Under the pieces are notes generated by a model. That model searched no databases, had not been told where the DNA came from, and saw only the letters and a program-made list of their open reading frames with translations. This document shows positions 52,093-61,241 of a DNA stretch of 64,000 nucleotides, piece by piece. The translations under genes and the position numbers were made by a program. Within the stretch, counting starts at the first letter, position 1; each line of letters starts with the position of its first letter. Origin of the DNA: Roseovarius sp. EL26 (GTDB lineage: Bacteria; Pseudomonadota; Alphaproteobacteria; Rhodobacterales; Rhodobacteraceae); the NCBI RefSeq assembly GCF_900327775.1, contig NZ_OUMZ01000006.1, positions 372,001 through 436,000 of the forward strand, read 5' to 3'.

Positions 52093-54423
52093 GTGCCTTC
52101 ATTTTCGAACACACTGGAACAGGCAATCCATTCAGCACTGGCATTGGCCAATGCACGCCAGCATGAATTTGCGACGCTGGAGCATTTGCTTTTGGCATTG
52201 ATTGATGAACCTGATGCATCGCACGTGCTTAAGGCATGTAGCGTTGACACCGACGAATTGCGCAAGACTTTGGTTGAATTCATTGATGAAGATCTGGTCA
52301 ATCTCGTGACAGACATTGATGGATCCGAAGCCGTGCCCACCGCCGCGTTCCAGCGGGTGATTCAACGCGCAGCCATTCATGTGCAGTCTTCTGGGCGGAG
52401 CGAGGTTACCGGTGCAAATGTACTGGTGGCGATCTTTGCAGAGCGCGAATCAAATGCTGCGTATTTCCTGCAAGAACAGGAAATGACCCGATATGACGCG
52501 GTGAATTTTATTGCCCACGGCGTGGCCAAAGACCCGGCCTTTGGCGAGGCGCGCCCGGTGCAGGGCGCAAGCGATGAAGAAAACGCTGGGCAGACAGCAC
52601 AAGAGAGTGATGCAGTCGAGGCTGGCGAATCTGCCTTATCAAAGTACTGCGTTGACCTGAACGAGAAGTCGCGCAGTGGCGACATCGACCCGTTGATCGG
52701 CCGCGATGCCGAAGTTGAGCGTTGCATTCAAGTGCTGTGCCGCCGCCGCAAAAATAACCCTCTGTTGGTCGGCGACCCCGGCGTTGGGAAAACCGCTATC
52801 GCCGAAGGTTTGGCGCATAAAATTGTCCAGGGCGAAATTCCTGAAGTTCTGTCAAAAACTACGATTTTCTCATTGGACCTGGGGGCATTGCTGGCAGGAA
52901 CCCGCTATCGCGGTGACTTTGAGGAACGGCTGAAGGCGGTTGTGACTGAGTTGGAAAATCATCCTGACGCAGTGTTGTTCATTGATGAAATTCACACTGT
53001 TATCGGTGCGGGCGCAACATCGGGCGGGGCTATGGATGCCTCGAACCTGCTGAAACCTGCGTTGCAAGGTGGCAAACTGCGGTGCATGGGATCGACAACC
53101 TTCAAGGAATTCCGCCAGCACTTTGAGAAAGACCGCGCCCTGTCGCGCCGTTTCCAAAAGATCGATGTGGCAGAGCCGACCGTTGAAGATGCGGTGAAGA
53201 TTCTCAAAGGTCTCAAGCCCTACTTTGAAGAACACCACAGCGTTAAATATACCAACGATGCGATCAAGTCTGCGGTGGACCTGTCGGCGCGTTATATCAA
53301 TGACCGTAAACTGCCCGACAAGGCAATCGACGTGATTGACGAGGCTGGCGCGGCACAGCACTTGCTGGCGGCATCCAAACGGCGCAAATCGATCGGTACC
53401 AAAGAGATTGAGGATGTGGTCGCAAAAATCGCCCGCATTCCGCCCAAAAATGTCTCTAAAGACGATGCCGAGGTGCTTAAGGATCTTGAGAAATCCCTCA
53501 AACGGGTGGTCTTTGGTCAGGACAAGGCAATCGTGGCCCTGTCATCGGCGATCAAATTGTCACGTGCGGGTCTGCGCGAGCCGGAAAAACCCATCGGTAA
53601 CTACCTGTTCGCCGGCCCAACCGGTGTCGGTAAAACTGAGGTGGCCAAGCAATTGGCCGACACGCTTGGCGTGGAACTCTTGCGGTTCGACATGTCGGAA
53701 TACATGGAGAAACATGCGGTGTCCCGTCTGATCGGTGCGCCCCCCGGTTATGTTGGGTTTGATCAAGGTGGTCTGTTGACGGATGGCGTCGATCAACACC
53801 CGCACTGTGTGCTATTGCTCGATGAAATCGAAAAGGCACACCCGGATGTGTTCAATATTCTGCTGCAGGTGATGGATCACGGCAGCTTGACCGATCACAA
53901 CGGCCGGACGGTCAATTTCCGTAATGTGATCTTGATCATGACCTCGAATGCGGGCGCATCCGAGCAGGCCAAATCGGCAATCGGTTTTGGCCGTGATCGA
54001 CGCGAGGGCGAGGACACAGCAGCGATTGAACGCACGTTCACACCTGAATTCCGTAATCGTCTGGACGCAGTGATTTCGTTTGCCCCACTGCCAAAAGATG
54101 TGATTTTGCAGGTGGTTGAAAAGTTTGTGCTTCAGCTTGAAGCGCAGCTGATGGACCGCAATGTCACGATTGAGCTGACCAACCCAGCGGCAGAGTGGCT
54201 GGCGGACAAGGGCTATGATGACCGGATGGGTGCTCGACCACTGGGCCGCGTCATTCAGGAGCACATCAAAAAGCCGCTGGCTGAGGAATTGCTGTTTGGT
54301 AAGCTTGCCAAAGGTGGTATCGTCAAAGTCGGGGTCAAAGACGGCAAGATTGACTTACGCCTCGAAGGCCCGGTGCAACCCCGGATCTCCGGTAAAAAAC
54401 CACCGCTGCTGACAGCGGAATGA
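52093..54423 (+). CDS. clpA: ATP-dependent Clp protease ATP-binding subunit ClpA
   Basis: 776-residue AAA+ unfoldase feeding ClpP. The N-domain (1-145, SFSNTLEQAIHSALALANA) is followed by D1 with Walker A GDPGVGKTAIAEG and sensor/Walker B VLFIDEIHTVIGAGA, then D2 with GPTGVGKTEVAKQ and LLLDEIEKAHPDVFN, and ends in PLLTAE. The ClpP-docking loop would be in D2. The start is GTG at 52093 with GGAG 8 nt upstream, giving the usual ClpA length; the open frame before it is not family sequence. The adaptor gene clpS, often directly upstream, is absent here. The stop overlaps the M23 peptidase gene. Confidence 0.96.
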   Translation: MPSFSNTLEQAIHSALALANARQHEFATLEHLLLALIDEPDASHVLKACSVDTDELRKTLVEFIDEDLVNLVTDIDGSEAVPTAAFQRVIQRAAIHVQSSGRSEVTGANVLVAIFAERESNAAYFLQEQEMTRYDAVNFIAHGVAKDPAFGEARPVQGASDEENAGQTAQESDAVEAGESALSKYCVDLNEKSRSGDIDPLIGRDAEVERCIQVLCRRRKNNPLLVGDPGVGKTAIAEGLAHKIVQGEIPEVLSKTTIFSLDLGALLAGTRYRGDFEERLKAVVTELENHPDAVLFIDEIHTVIGAGATSGGAMDASNLLKPALQGGKLRCMGSTTFKEFRQHFEKDRALSRRFQKIDVAEPTVEDAVKILKGLKPYFEEHHSVKYTNDAIKSAVDLSARYINDRKLPDKAIDVIDEAGAAQHLLAASKRRKSIGTKEIEDVVAKIARIPPKNVSKDDAEVLKDLEKSLKRVVFGQDKAIVALSSAIKLSRAGLREPEKPIGNYLFAGPTGVGKTEVAKQLADTLGVELLRFDMSEYMEKHAVSRLIGAPPGYVGFDQGGLLTDGVDQHPHCVLLLDEIEKAHPDVFNILLQVMDHGSLTDHNGRTVNFRNVILIMTSNAGASEQAKSAIGFGRDRREGEDTAAIERTFTPEFRNRLDAVISFAPLPKDVILQVVEKFVLQLEAQLMDRNVTIELTNPAAEWLADKGYDDRMGARPLGRVIQEHIKKPLAEELLFGKLAKGGIVKVGVKDGKIDLRLEGPVQPRISGKKPPLLTAE

Positions 54424-55394
54424 AGCGACATATCCTGTGGTGCGGGACTTTGATCGATGTGCTTGCTGCACCGGTTCTGGCCGAAGCGCCGACACTTGTT
54501 TTGCCCCTGGACTGTGTCTTGGGGCAAAACTGTTATATAGAAGATTATGTCGATGCTGACCCCAGCGAGGACCAGCGGGATTATACCTGTGGGCTAAAAA
54601 GCCGTGACGGCCACCATGGAACCGATATCGGTTTGTTGTCTTTTGAGGCGATGCAGGAAGGGGTCGATGTTTTGGCCGCTGCACCCGGCGTTGTGAGCGC
54701 TGTACGCGATGGGGTTGCGGATGTCGCGTTTACTCCGGAAAATTTGGATCAGATCAAGGGGCAAGAGTGCGGAAATGGCATCCGAATTGATCACGGAGAT
54801 GGTTGGAAAACCTTGTACTGCCATATGCGAAAAGGGTCGCTTTTGGTCCAAGGCGGCGACGTGGTACAGGCCGGACAGCCGGTTGGTCAGGTAGGTTTAA
54901 GCGGCCTGACGAATTTCCCACATGTGCACTTTTCGGTTACGAAAGATGATGAAGAGATCGATCCGTTTGCTCCGCAACAGACACAAGAGTGCGGCCAAAA
55001 CGAAGATCAAGACCTGTGGTCGGAAACCCCATCATATCATCGTGCAGGGCTTTTTACCGCAGGGTTTTCAACTGCTATACCCACATTGAATGATGTTAGC
55101 ACAGGCGCGGCCCGTGTGGCGCACGGCCAGCCCGACCTGCCTTTGGTTCTATACGGTCACGCCTTTTACGCTGAGTCAGGAGACGTTTTAAGCTTGTTTG
55201 CGACAGGACCTGACGGCGAGATTTTTAGGAAAGCGATCATCCTTGATGACCCGCAGATTCATCTGTTTCGCGCCTTTGGCCGCAAAAGTCCCGCAGGAGG
55301 GTGGCCAGTTGGCAGCTACCACGGAACGGCCCTACTCGAACGTAAGGGACAGGTGCTGGCAGTACGTCACAGTGTGATATCAGTTTCGGATTAA
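54420..55394 (+). CDS. M23-family metallopeptidase (LytM-like), exported
   Basis: 324 residues. A signal peptide (MKRHILWCGTLIDVLAAPVLAEA) is followed by a peptidase M23 domain: the metal ligands appear in DGHHGTDIGLLSF and FPHVHFSV, with the intervening AAAPGVVSAVRDG and GIRIDHGDGWKTLYCHM. The His/Asp/HxH set looks complete, so endopeptidase activity on peptidoglycan is plausible. A C-terminal half of about 130 residues is a separate domain of unknown type. The ATG overlaps the clpA stop (ATGA). Periplasmic wall remodelling is inferred. Confidence 0.9.
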   Translation: MKRHILWCGTLIDVLAAPVLAEAPTLVLPLDCVLGQNCYIEDYVDADPSEDQRDYTCGLKSRDGHHGTDIGLLSFEAMQEGVDVLAAAPGVVSAVRDGVADVAFTPENLDQIKGQECGNGIRIDHGDGWKTLYCHMRKGSLLVQGGDVVQAGQPVGQVGLSGLTNFPHVHFSVTKDDEEIDPFAPQQTQECGQNEDQDLWSETPSYHRAGLFTAGFSTAIPTLNDVSTGAARVAHGQPDLPLVLYGHAFYAESGDVLSLFATGPDGEIFRKAIILDDPQIHLFRAFGRKSPAGGWPVGSYHGTALLERKGQVLAVRHSVISVSD

Positions 55395-55398
55395 ACCT

Positions 55399-56958
55399 CT
55401 ATTTGCCCGTAAACTTCAGTTCAATCCGCCGGTTTTGCGCGCGGGCGCCTGCCGTATCAGCGGGGTCCACAGGTTGAAATTCACCAAATCCATTAGCTGA
55501 CAGACGTTCAGGCGGAAACCCGAAGGCCCCAATCATATAACGGACAACCGACAAGGCCCGCGCCTGACTAAGCTCCCAGTTATCAGAAATTTTACCACGG
55601 CTGGACAGTGGGATGTCGTCGGTATGACCATCAACCTGTAAAACCCAGTCGATCTCGGCGGGAATGTCGCTCACTACACGCGCCAGTATGCCTGCCACCT
55701 TGGCCAGCTCGGCCTGTCCAGCAGAGGACAATTGCGCTTGGCCCGGTGCGAACAAAACTTCCGATGAAAACACAAACCGGTCACCGACAACGCGCACGCC
55801 TTCCTGTGTGCCCAACACTTCGCGTAAGCGACCAAAGAATTCAGAACGGTATTTCTCCAGATCCTGCTTTTCCGCCTCCAGCCGTATACGTTCGGCCTCT
55901 TCCAACTCCCGGCGGCGGCGCTCTTCAGCGGCGACCTGAGCCAATGCTGAGTTCAGGTCTCGCCCCAGCGATTGCAATTGAATGTCGCTGGTCGCGGCCT
56001 TGACATTGGCATCGTCCAACAACGCTTGCATACTGGACAATTGTTGCCGCAATGCCGCAACCTGCTGGTTCAGCAAGATCTGCTGTTTTTGGGCCTCAAT
56101 GGCCATTTCTTCCTGCTCGCTCAGGCGTTTTTTGGTAATCTCCAGCAACGCAGCTTGCTGGTCTTGGTCCGAGTTGCGCAGGGTTTCAGCTTCTTCTTTG
56201 GCGGCTTCTGCCGCGGCCAACAATAGCAGCGTCTCCTCCGCCTGTTTGCGCTGTTCTTCCAGCGCCAGCGTCATCACCGTCAGCTCTGCATCCGCGTTCT
56301 TGAGCTTATCACGCAAAGCCTCTGCCGCCGCAGCTTCGGCCAGACTGTCACTCAGTTTCGAATCTGTTTCCGATTTATCGCGCTCCAGATCTGCAATCAA
56401 CGCCTCCAGCGCTTCGCGTTTCGCCGCCGCCAGCCGCGCGACTTCGGCATTGGCATCCACTTCGTCACGCAAATCAGCAAGGGCCAAGTTCAGAGCCTCC
56501 TGTTCTGAAACCAGCGCGGCGCGCTCCCCTTCCAAATCCGCAATCCGGTTTTGAGCGGAATCGCGTTGCGCCAAAAGGCCAGCAACCTGTTCTTCAAAAC
56601 TGGCAATGCGATTTTCCGCAGACTCCAATGCGCGCTGCTGTGCGCCAATCAGGTTTTCCTGTTGTTGTTGTTTGTCACGGGCGTCTGACAATGTCGCGGT
56701 CAACGCACCTACACGTTCTTCCAACGATTTGCTGCGATCACGCTCCAGCCCAAGCGCCTGTGCCAGCGCTGAAACCTCGCCAGACAGCTCGTCCAACTGA
56801 TCTTCTTGCCCACTGATGGTCTCTCGCAGCACAAACTGCACCACCATGAAAATTGTCAACACGAACATTAAGACCAGCAACAGCCCGGTCATCGCATCGA
56901 CGAATCCGGGCCAGATTGCAGCCTGAAATCGCTGTCCGGTTCGCCGTGACAGCGCCAT
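55399..56958 (-). CDS. MotB-like OmpA-domain protein with long coiled coil
   Basis: 519 residues, minus strand. One N-terminal membrane helix contains Asp21 in WPGFVDAMTGLLLVLMFVL, matching the ion-carrying aspartate of MotB. A very long Ala/Glu/Arg-rich coiled coil (about 45-365, e.g. LERDKSETDSKLSDSLAEA) leads to an OmpA peptidoglycan-binding domain (about 385-519) with LQVDGHTDDIPL, NWELSQARALSVV and NRRIELKF. So it looks like a non-flagellar stator half anchored to the wall. It follows its MotA/ExbB-like partner by 3 nt. Flagellar motor genes are not nearby. A 320-residue coil is unusual for MotB. Confidence 0.9.
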   Translation of the reverse strand: MALSRRTGQRFQAAIWPGFVDAMTGLLLVLMFVLTIFMVVQFVLRETISGQEDQLDELSGEVSALAQALGLERDRSKSLEERVGALTATLSDARDKQQQQENLIGAQQRALESAENRIASFEEQVAGLLAQRDSAQNRIADLEGERAALVSEQEALNLALADLRDEVDANAEVARLAAAKREALEALIADLERDKSETDSKLSDSLAEAAAAEALRDKLKNADAELTVMTLALEEQRKQAEETLLLLAAAEAAKEEAETLRNSDQDQQAALLEITKKRLSEQEEMAIEAQKQQILLNQQVAALRQQLSSMQALLDDANVKAATSDIQLQSLGRDLNSALAQVAAEERRRRELEEAERIRLEAEKQDLEKYRSEFFGRLREVLGTQEGVRVVGDRFVFSSEVLFAPGQAQLSSAGQAELAKVAGILARVVSDIPAEIDWVLQVDGHTDDIPLSSRGKISDNWELSQARALSVVRYMIGAFGFPPERLSANGFGEFQPVDPADTAGARAQNRRIELKFTGK

Positions 56959-56961
56959 GGC

Positions 56962-58212
56962 TTACTCCCCCCGTCCGCGGCCGGGGCCGTTCTGGTGTAA
57001 AACTCGCGACAAGGCTGCCAGATCGGTACGGATCTCGGTCATTGTTTCCTGACGGCCGGCGCTGATTTCTTCCAAAATACGTAGCATCTGCACATCGATC
57101 GAACGCAGGCGCATCCGGCTTTCCGCATCCAATCCGGCTTCAACAGTGTTGTCTTTAGGTTGGGTTTCCAGATGGTTGATCAGCCGCTCTTGCCCCTCGG
57201 CCACCCGCATCAGCGCAGAGTTGGTCGGATTGCTTTCGCCCAGCCGGTGCGTCAATCGCTCGACCGAATCCGACAAAGCACCAAGTTTTTCATCAACCGT
57301 TGCACGGCTCAGGTCCGTTTCTGCCAACGTCATCAACAGCGTGTCCATCTGGCCCATCATCTGTTCCAGTGCTGCGACGGCAACGTCAGGCTCGCCCGAG
57401 CCATCACTGTCGCCCCCCGCAAAACCAACCCGGGTGATGGTTGACATCCAATCTTCCAGCTCGCGGTAAAACCGGTTTTGTCCGTGTCCTGCAAACAATT
57501 CCAGCAACCCGACAACCAATGACCCGGCAAGCCCCAAAAGCGACGAGGCAAAGGCTACGCCCATGCCACCCAGCTGTGCCTCAAGCCCTGTCATCAGGCG
57601 ATTGAACACCTCGACACCGCCTTCACCCTCTTGCGGGGCAAGGCTGCGGATGGTGTCGACAACAGCAGGTACGGTTGTCGCTAGGCCGTAAAACGTTCCC
57701 AAAAGTCCAAGAAAGATTAACATGCTGACGATGTAACGGGTGATTTCACGGGCTTCATCGATACGCTGGGCCACCGAATCCAAAATGGACCGGGCCGAGG
57801 TTGATGCAATCTGCATACGCGCCCCACGTTGGCGCAGCAATGTGGCTAGAGCCGCCAACAATTGCGGTGCTTTGACAAATTCATGTCCGGGATGTTGCGC
57901 GGCAAAGCCTTCGATCCAGCGCACAGATCCGATCAGTTGTAGCACCTGCCAAAAGCAGGCAATGACCCCGATGGCAAAGACAAACAGGATGAATCCGTTC
58001 AGGTAAGGGTTCGCCTCAAATATCGGCAACACCCTTGGAAGCGCCAGAAAGGCACCTAATCCTGTTAGGCCCAGAACGATCAACATCAGCATGATTTGAC
58101 GGACTGGGTGCGAAAACTGCGGCTCGACCTCGCGGTCCGGCTGGCCCATCTGGACACCTCCCGGCACTGGTTCTTTTGCGGGCAGGTTACGCCGCGCGCG
58201 TTTCAATGCCAA
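56962..58212 (-). CDS. MotA/TolQ/ExbB-like proton-channel protein
   Basis: 416 residues with four membrane helices (about 37-57, 72-93, 160-185 and 215-243). The MotA/ExbB core is LIFLGLLGTFYGLATTVPAV and GMGVAFASSLLGLAGSLVVG, and a long soluble C-terminal part (about 250-416) has predicted helices (MQMDTLLMTLAETDLSR). It should form a multi-subunit proton channel around the MotB-like partner downstream (3 nt). Its N-terminal tail of ~35 residues is basic and Pro-rich. The cellular task of this pair is not established. Confidence 0.9.
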   Translation of the reverse strand: MALKRARRNLPAKEPVPGGVQMGQPDREVEPQFSHPVRQIMLMLIVLGLTGLGAFLALPRVLPIFEANPYLNGFILFVFAIGVIACFWQVLQLIGSVRWIEGFAAQHPGHEFVKAPQLLAALATLLRQRGARMQIASTSARSILDSVAQRIDEAREITRYIVSMLIFLGLLGTFYGLATTVPAVVDTIRSLAPQEGEGGVEVFNRLMTGLEAQLGGMGVAFASSLLGLAGSLVVGLLELFAGHGQNRFYRELEDWMSTITRVGFAGGDSDGSGEPDVAVAALEQMMGQMDTLLMTLAETDLSRATVDEKLGALSDSVERLTHRLGESNPTNSALMRVAEGQERLINHLETQPKDNTVEAGLDAESRMRLRSIDVQMLRILEEISAGRQETMTEIRTDLAALSRVLHQNGPGRGRGE

Positions 58213-58216
58213 GGGT

Positions 58217-58744
58217 TTATGCGCGGATGCTTTGCACCCTGTTTGAAAGCCACTCCAGCTCTGAATCCTTAATGCCCAATTCGATCAGGTGAGAGGCCGT
58301 ATTATAAAGGTATTCGGTGTTCGGGCCGCGCCCGCCAACGGCATGGGCAATAATCTGCGCCTGCTCTTCCAGTTCCAGATGACAATACTGAACGTGATCG
58401 GGATCAATCACATAGGTGACAGCTGTAACCGTACGACCATCAGCAAGGTCAATCTCTAGGTCCTTTTCAAGATAAGCAGATGAAACCAGTTCGCGTTCGC
58501 GTAGCTCTGCCAGAACGCGGGCTTCCTCTTCTGGTTTGACGGCAAATGCGACACCACGACATTGGGCAGTGTCCTCGGCATCCAGCGCCAGAACCAGACC
58601 GGGGTTCTCGTCGGTTCCACGGTGGTGGATGCTGCGCATACAGAAACTGCGGTGATAGCCGGGCAGGGTGGCAATGACCCGCTCTTGCGGCTCAAACCCC
58701 GGATTCCATACCAAAGATCCATATCCGAAAACCCACATTGTCAT
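58217..58744 (-). CDS. ChaC-like gamma-glutamylcyclotransferase
   Basis: 175 residues of the gamma-glutamylcyclotransferase fold: MWVFGYGSLVWNPGFEPQ with the YGSL substrate loop, FCMRSIHHRGTDENPGLVL, GVAFAVKPEEEARVLAELRERE (containing the conserved Glu acid/base region) and GPNTEYLYNTASHLIELGI. This is the ChaC-type layout, which cleaves glutathione to 5-oxoproline and Cys-Gly. The start is ATG 58744 with GAGGAAC 8 nt upstream; ATG 58738 is an alternative. It lies 4 nt upstream of the MotA-like gene on minus, so it may be first in that transcript. Confidence 0.9.
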   Translation of the reverse strand: MTMWVFGYGSLVWNPGFEPQERVIATLPGYHRSFCMRSIHHRGTDENPGLVLALDAEDTAQCRGVAFAVKPEEEARVLAELRERELVSSAYLEKDLEIDLADGRTVTAVTYVIDPDHVQYCHLELEEQAQIIAHAVGGRGPNTEYLYNTASHLIELGIKDSELEWLSNRVQSIRA

Positions 58745-58811
58745 TTTGCTGTTCCTCGCGCATTTGTGGCCTATAAACACCATCGCATCCCCGCAGAAAA
58801 GGGCCTCTGAT

Positions 58812-59816
58812 ATGCGTACGCTACTTAGTTTGATCGTTTTGAGCTCTATCGTATGGGCCAGCTACTGGTTCGTTGGCTCGTCCAGCCTGCAAACCGGGGT
58901 GGAACAATGGTTCGATGATCGCCGCGGCGAAGGTTGGCTAGCAGAATACAACACAAATGAGGTGCAAGGCTTCCCAAACCGTTTTGACAGCCATTTCAGA
59001 AATATATACCTCGCCGATCCTGGCACCGGCTGGGCTTGGACTGCACCTGAATTTCAAATCAATGCACTCAGCTATAACCCCGGTCACCTGATCGCGGTCT
59101 GGCCGGACCAACAGCAGCTGGCCACGCCGATCGACAAATACCAAGTTGTCAGCGAAGACATGCGTGCCAGCATCGTCGCCGAAAACGTGGCCAACTTGAC
59201 CCTGAACCGGGCGACCATCACCGCCACCGAACTGGATGTCACCGACAGCAAGGGGCATACCGCTGCGCTGACCTCATTTGTTCTAGCTGCGGAACGGGAG
59301 CCAGAAGCCGAGGATGCAACGTATCGTTTGGGCCTACAGATCGATGACTTTAAGCCCTCCCTGCCGTGGAAAAAACTGATCGACCCCAAGGGCGCTTTAC
59401 CTGACAGCCTTGATGCCATCAGCGCAGATTTGACCGTGTCCTTTGATGAATTGTGGAGCATGGAAGCCATCAACACTGCCCGCCCGCAGCCACGTAACAT
59501 TCACATTCGCCTGGCCGAGGCACGCTGGGGCCGGCTTTTGCTGCAATTGGCGGGTGAGGTCAGTGTTGATTCCACTGGATATCCCACCGGTGAAATCACC
59601 GTCAAAGCCCGCAATTGGAAAGAAATCCTCGAACTGACAATCGCCTCTGGCGCAGTGCCCGAAGGGCTTGGCGGTAGCCTTAAGGATGGCTTGTCGCTCT
59701 TGTCGACACTGGCTGGCAATCCCGAAACCTTGGATATTCCACTGACCTTTGAATACGGCAAAGTGAAATTCGGCCCTGTGCCTCTGGGCCCCGCGCCTGT
59801 TATCAAGCTGCGTTAA
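58812..59816 (+). CDS. DUF2125 domain protein
   Basis: 334 residues of the DUF2125 family common in alphaproteobacteria. An N-terminal membrane anchor or signal (LLSLIVLSSIVWASYWFV) is followed by the family's long beta-rich part: VQGFPNRFDSHFRNIYLADPG, WTAPEFQINALSYNPGHLIAVWP and the later TYRLGLQIDDF, FEYGKVKFGPVPLGPAP. This repeat-like, all-beta architecture is reminiscent of AsmA-like periplasmic proteins, but the function is unknown. The ATG at 58812 is chosen because the signal begins there. Convergent with the GNAT gene: the two stops share TTAA. Confidence 0.88.
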   Translation: MRTLLSLIVLSSIVWASYWFVGSSSLQTGVEQWFDDRRGEGWLAEYNTNEVQGFPNRFDSHFRNIYLADPGTGWAWTAPEFQINALSYNPGHLIAVWPDQQQLATPIDKYQVVSEDMRASIVAENVANLTLNRATITATELDVTDSKGHTAALTSFVLAAEREPEAEDATYRLGLQIDDFKPSLPWKKLIDPKGALPDSLDAISADLTVSFDELWSMEAINTARPQPRNIHIRLAEARWGRLLLQLAGEVSVDSTGYPTGEITVKARNWKEILELTIASGAVPEGLGGSLKDGLSLLSTLAGNPETLDIPLTFEYGKVKFGPVPLGPAPVIKLR

Positions 59817-60397
59817 AGCGCGCGCATCCAGAATTGCAGATCGTGATCTGTTTCTTTTGGCTGACCAATGTCTTTCCAGCGAAAGGATGCCACAGCGCTC
59901 TCAACCGGACTGTAGCCTCGCTTACTCCAGAAGGCATCCAACGGGCGATAATTTTCAGGGCGAAGCGGATGATCCTGTGGCCGTTGTACGCTGCAAAAGG
60001 CCGAATATTTTCGGCCTAAACTACGGGCATGCGCCTCACGCGCATCAAAAAACGCATGGCCCAACCCTTGCCCCCGATATTCAGGCAACAGCACGCTTTC
60101 AGCGCAATAAAAGATGTCGCTCAAATCCAAGCCGGTCTGGGCAAAGGCCGCTGCAAAATCCTCTGCGTGATCCTCCATCGGTGTACCGGTCGAGGCCCCG
60201 ATCAAACGATCCCCGTCAAAGGCCCCCACCAAAATTGCATTTTTACTGTCACGGTAGGTTTGCAGATATTTTTCTTCATAGGCGGCATCACCATCATACA
60301 AATACGGCCAACTGCGAAATACTGTGATCCGCAGCTGCGCCACATCCGGCAGGGCGTCGGCCAGCGCGGAACCAGTCAGGCGCTCAACCCGGATCAT
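59813..60397 (-). CDS. GNAT-family acetyltransferase
   Basis: 194 residues. The acetyl-CoA loop is VLLPEYRGQGLGHAFFD (about 106-122, RGQGLG), with an N-terminal FRSWPYLYDGDAAYEEKYLQTY and NYRPLDAFWSKRGYSPV after it, a long GNAT subgroup of unknown substrate. Last gene of a compact minus-strand operon: its ATG overlaps the stop of the NTF2-like gene by four bases. Its stop codon shares TTAA with the convergent DUF2125 gene, a total overlap of four nucleotides. Confidence 0.9.
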   Translation of the reverse strand: MIRVERLTGSALADALPDVAQLRITVFRSWPYLYDGDAAYEEKYLQTYRDSKNAILVGAFDGDRLIGASTGTPMEDHAEDFAAAFAQTGLDLSDIFYCAESVLLPEYRGQGLGHAFFDAREAHARSLGRKYSAFCSVQRPQDHPLRPENYRPLDAFWSKRGYSPVESAVASFRWKDIGQPKETDHDLQFWMRAL

Positions 60398-60786
60398 GAA
60401 ACCTGACGGGTCCAGTCTGCAAGATTGTAATAGGTCACAACGCGGGTGATCTTGCCATCTGCAAGACTAAAGAAAGACCCGGCAGGCAAGCGGTAGGTTT
60501 GACCCTTCGCCTCGGGCAAACCTTCATCGGTCGCCAGATAGGTTCCATTGACGACAAACTCGGCAGATGCACGGGTGCCACCTTCCGCATCAAAAATTAC
60601 CATATCGGTCAGGTTCTCGCGGTAGCTGCGGTTCATATGCTCGCAAAAGGCCAGGAATTTTTCTTTGCCTTCCCGAACTTGGCCCTCGTTGACATGATGC
60701 GCCACGTTGTCGCTCAGGCAATCCAGCATGCCGTCAACATCGCCACGATTAAAGGCATCAAAATAGCGTTGTACTGTTGGGTTCAT
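60394..60786 (-). CDS. NTF2/SnoaL-like (ketosteroid isomerase-related) protein
   Basis: 130 residues with the cone-shaped NTF2-like fold: an N-terminal helix TVQRYFDAFNRGDVDGMLDCLSDNVAHHVNEG, then VIFDAEGGTRASAEFVVNGTY, and YRLPAGSFFSLADGKITRVVTYYN. Family members are isomerases, cyclases or carrier proteins; the active residues vary too much to assign chemistry. It overlaps the phosphatase gene upstream and the GNAT gene downstream by four bases each, so its product is made in step with both. Confidence 0.88.
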   Translation of the reverse strand: MNPTVQRYFDAFNRGDVDGMLDCLSDNVAHHVNEGQVREGKEKFLAFCEHMNRSYRENLTDMVIFDAEGGTRASAEFVVNGTYLATDEGLPEAKGQTYRLPAGSFFSLADGKITRVVTYYNLADWTRQVS

Positions 60787-61235
60787 ATTGGGTCTCCCCA
60801 GGTTTCGATGAGCTTCGCAATAATCTGATCGCGGGCCTGCCTATATGCATTGAGCTTGGCCTCACGGTTTTCGCCCAATCCAGTGGGGTCCATGATTGGC
60901 CAGTACACGACATCAAGATGAAACAGACGGGTCAATTCCTGCGCACGGCGCTGACTGGCGGGGCTCAGTGAGACAACCAAATCGAATGAAGACAGATCAT
61001 CACCCCATTCTTCCATCTCGTCAAAGCTGCGGGTGCGGTGGCGCGACAGTTCCACGCCGATTTCTTCACATACAGCGATGGAAAATCCATCGATCTCAAG
61101 GTCGCTTTTCACACCGGCAGATTGCACATAGGTATCTGTGCCGTAGAATTTTTTCATGATACCTTCGGCCATGGGCGAACGGGCCGAATTGTGGTCACAG
61201 CAAAACAGGACCGACTGAGGAAGCTCTGGCGCCAT
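60783..61235 (-). CDS. Low-molecular-weight protein-tyrosine-phosphatase-like protein
   Basis: 150 residues of the LMW-PTP/ArsC fold. The P-loop is LFCCDHNSARSPMAEG with nucleophile Cys13 and Arg19, followed by Ser20, and the late general acid lies in WPIMDPTG. Both tyrosine-phosphatase and thioredoxin-linked arsenate reductase use this loop; the absence of the extra ArsC cysteines near the C-terminus favours a phosphatase. It begins 6 nt after the UPF0262 gene and overlaps the NTF2-like gene by four bases. Confidence 0.87.
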   Translation of the reverse strand: MAPELPQSVLFCCDHNSARSPMAEGIMKKFYGTDTYVQSAGVKSDLEIDGFSIAVCEEIGVELSRHRTRSFDEMEEWGDDLSSFDLVVSLSPASQRRAQELTRLFHLDVVYWPIMDPTGLGENREAKLNAYRQARDQIIAKLIETWGDPI

Positions 61236-61241
61236 CGCGGT

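Noticed and set aside
55399..58212. Zorya-type anti-phage defence (ZorA/ZorB)
   Set aside because: The pair has the same MotA/MotB ancestry, but no ZorC/ZorD or ZorE-like nuclease or helicase is adjacent and the long coil is in the MotB-like partner rather than in the MotA-like one.
60783..61235. Arsenate reductase
   Set aside because: The P-loop fits, but the additional ArsC redox cysteines are missing and no ars genes are nearby.
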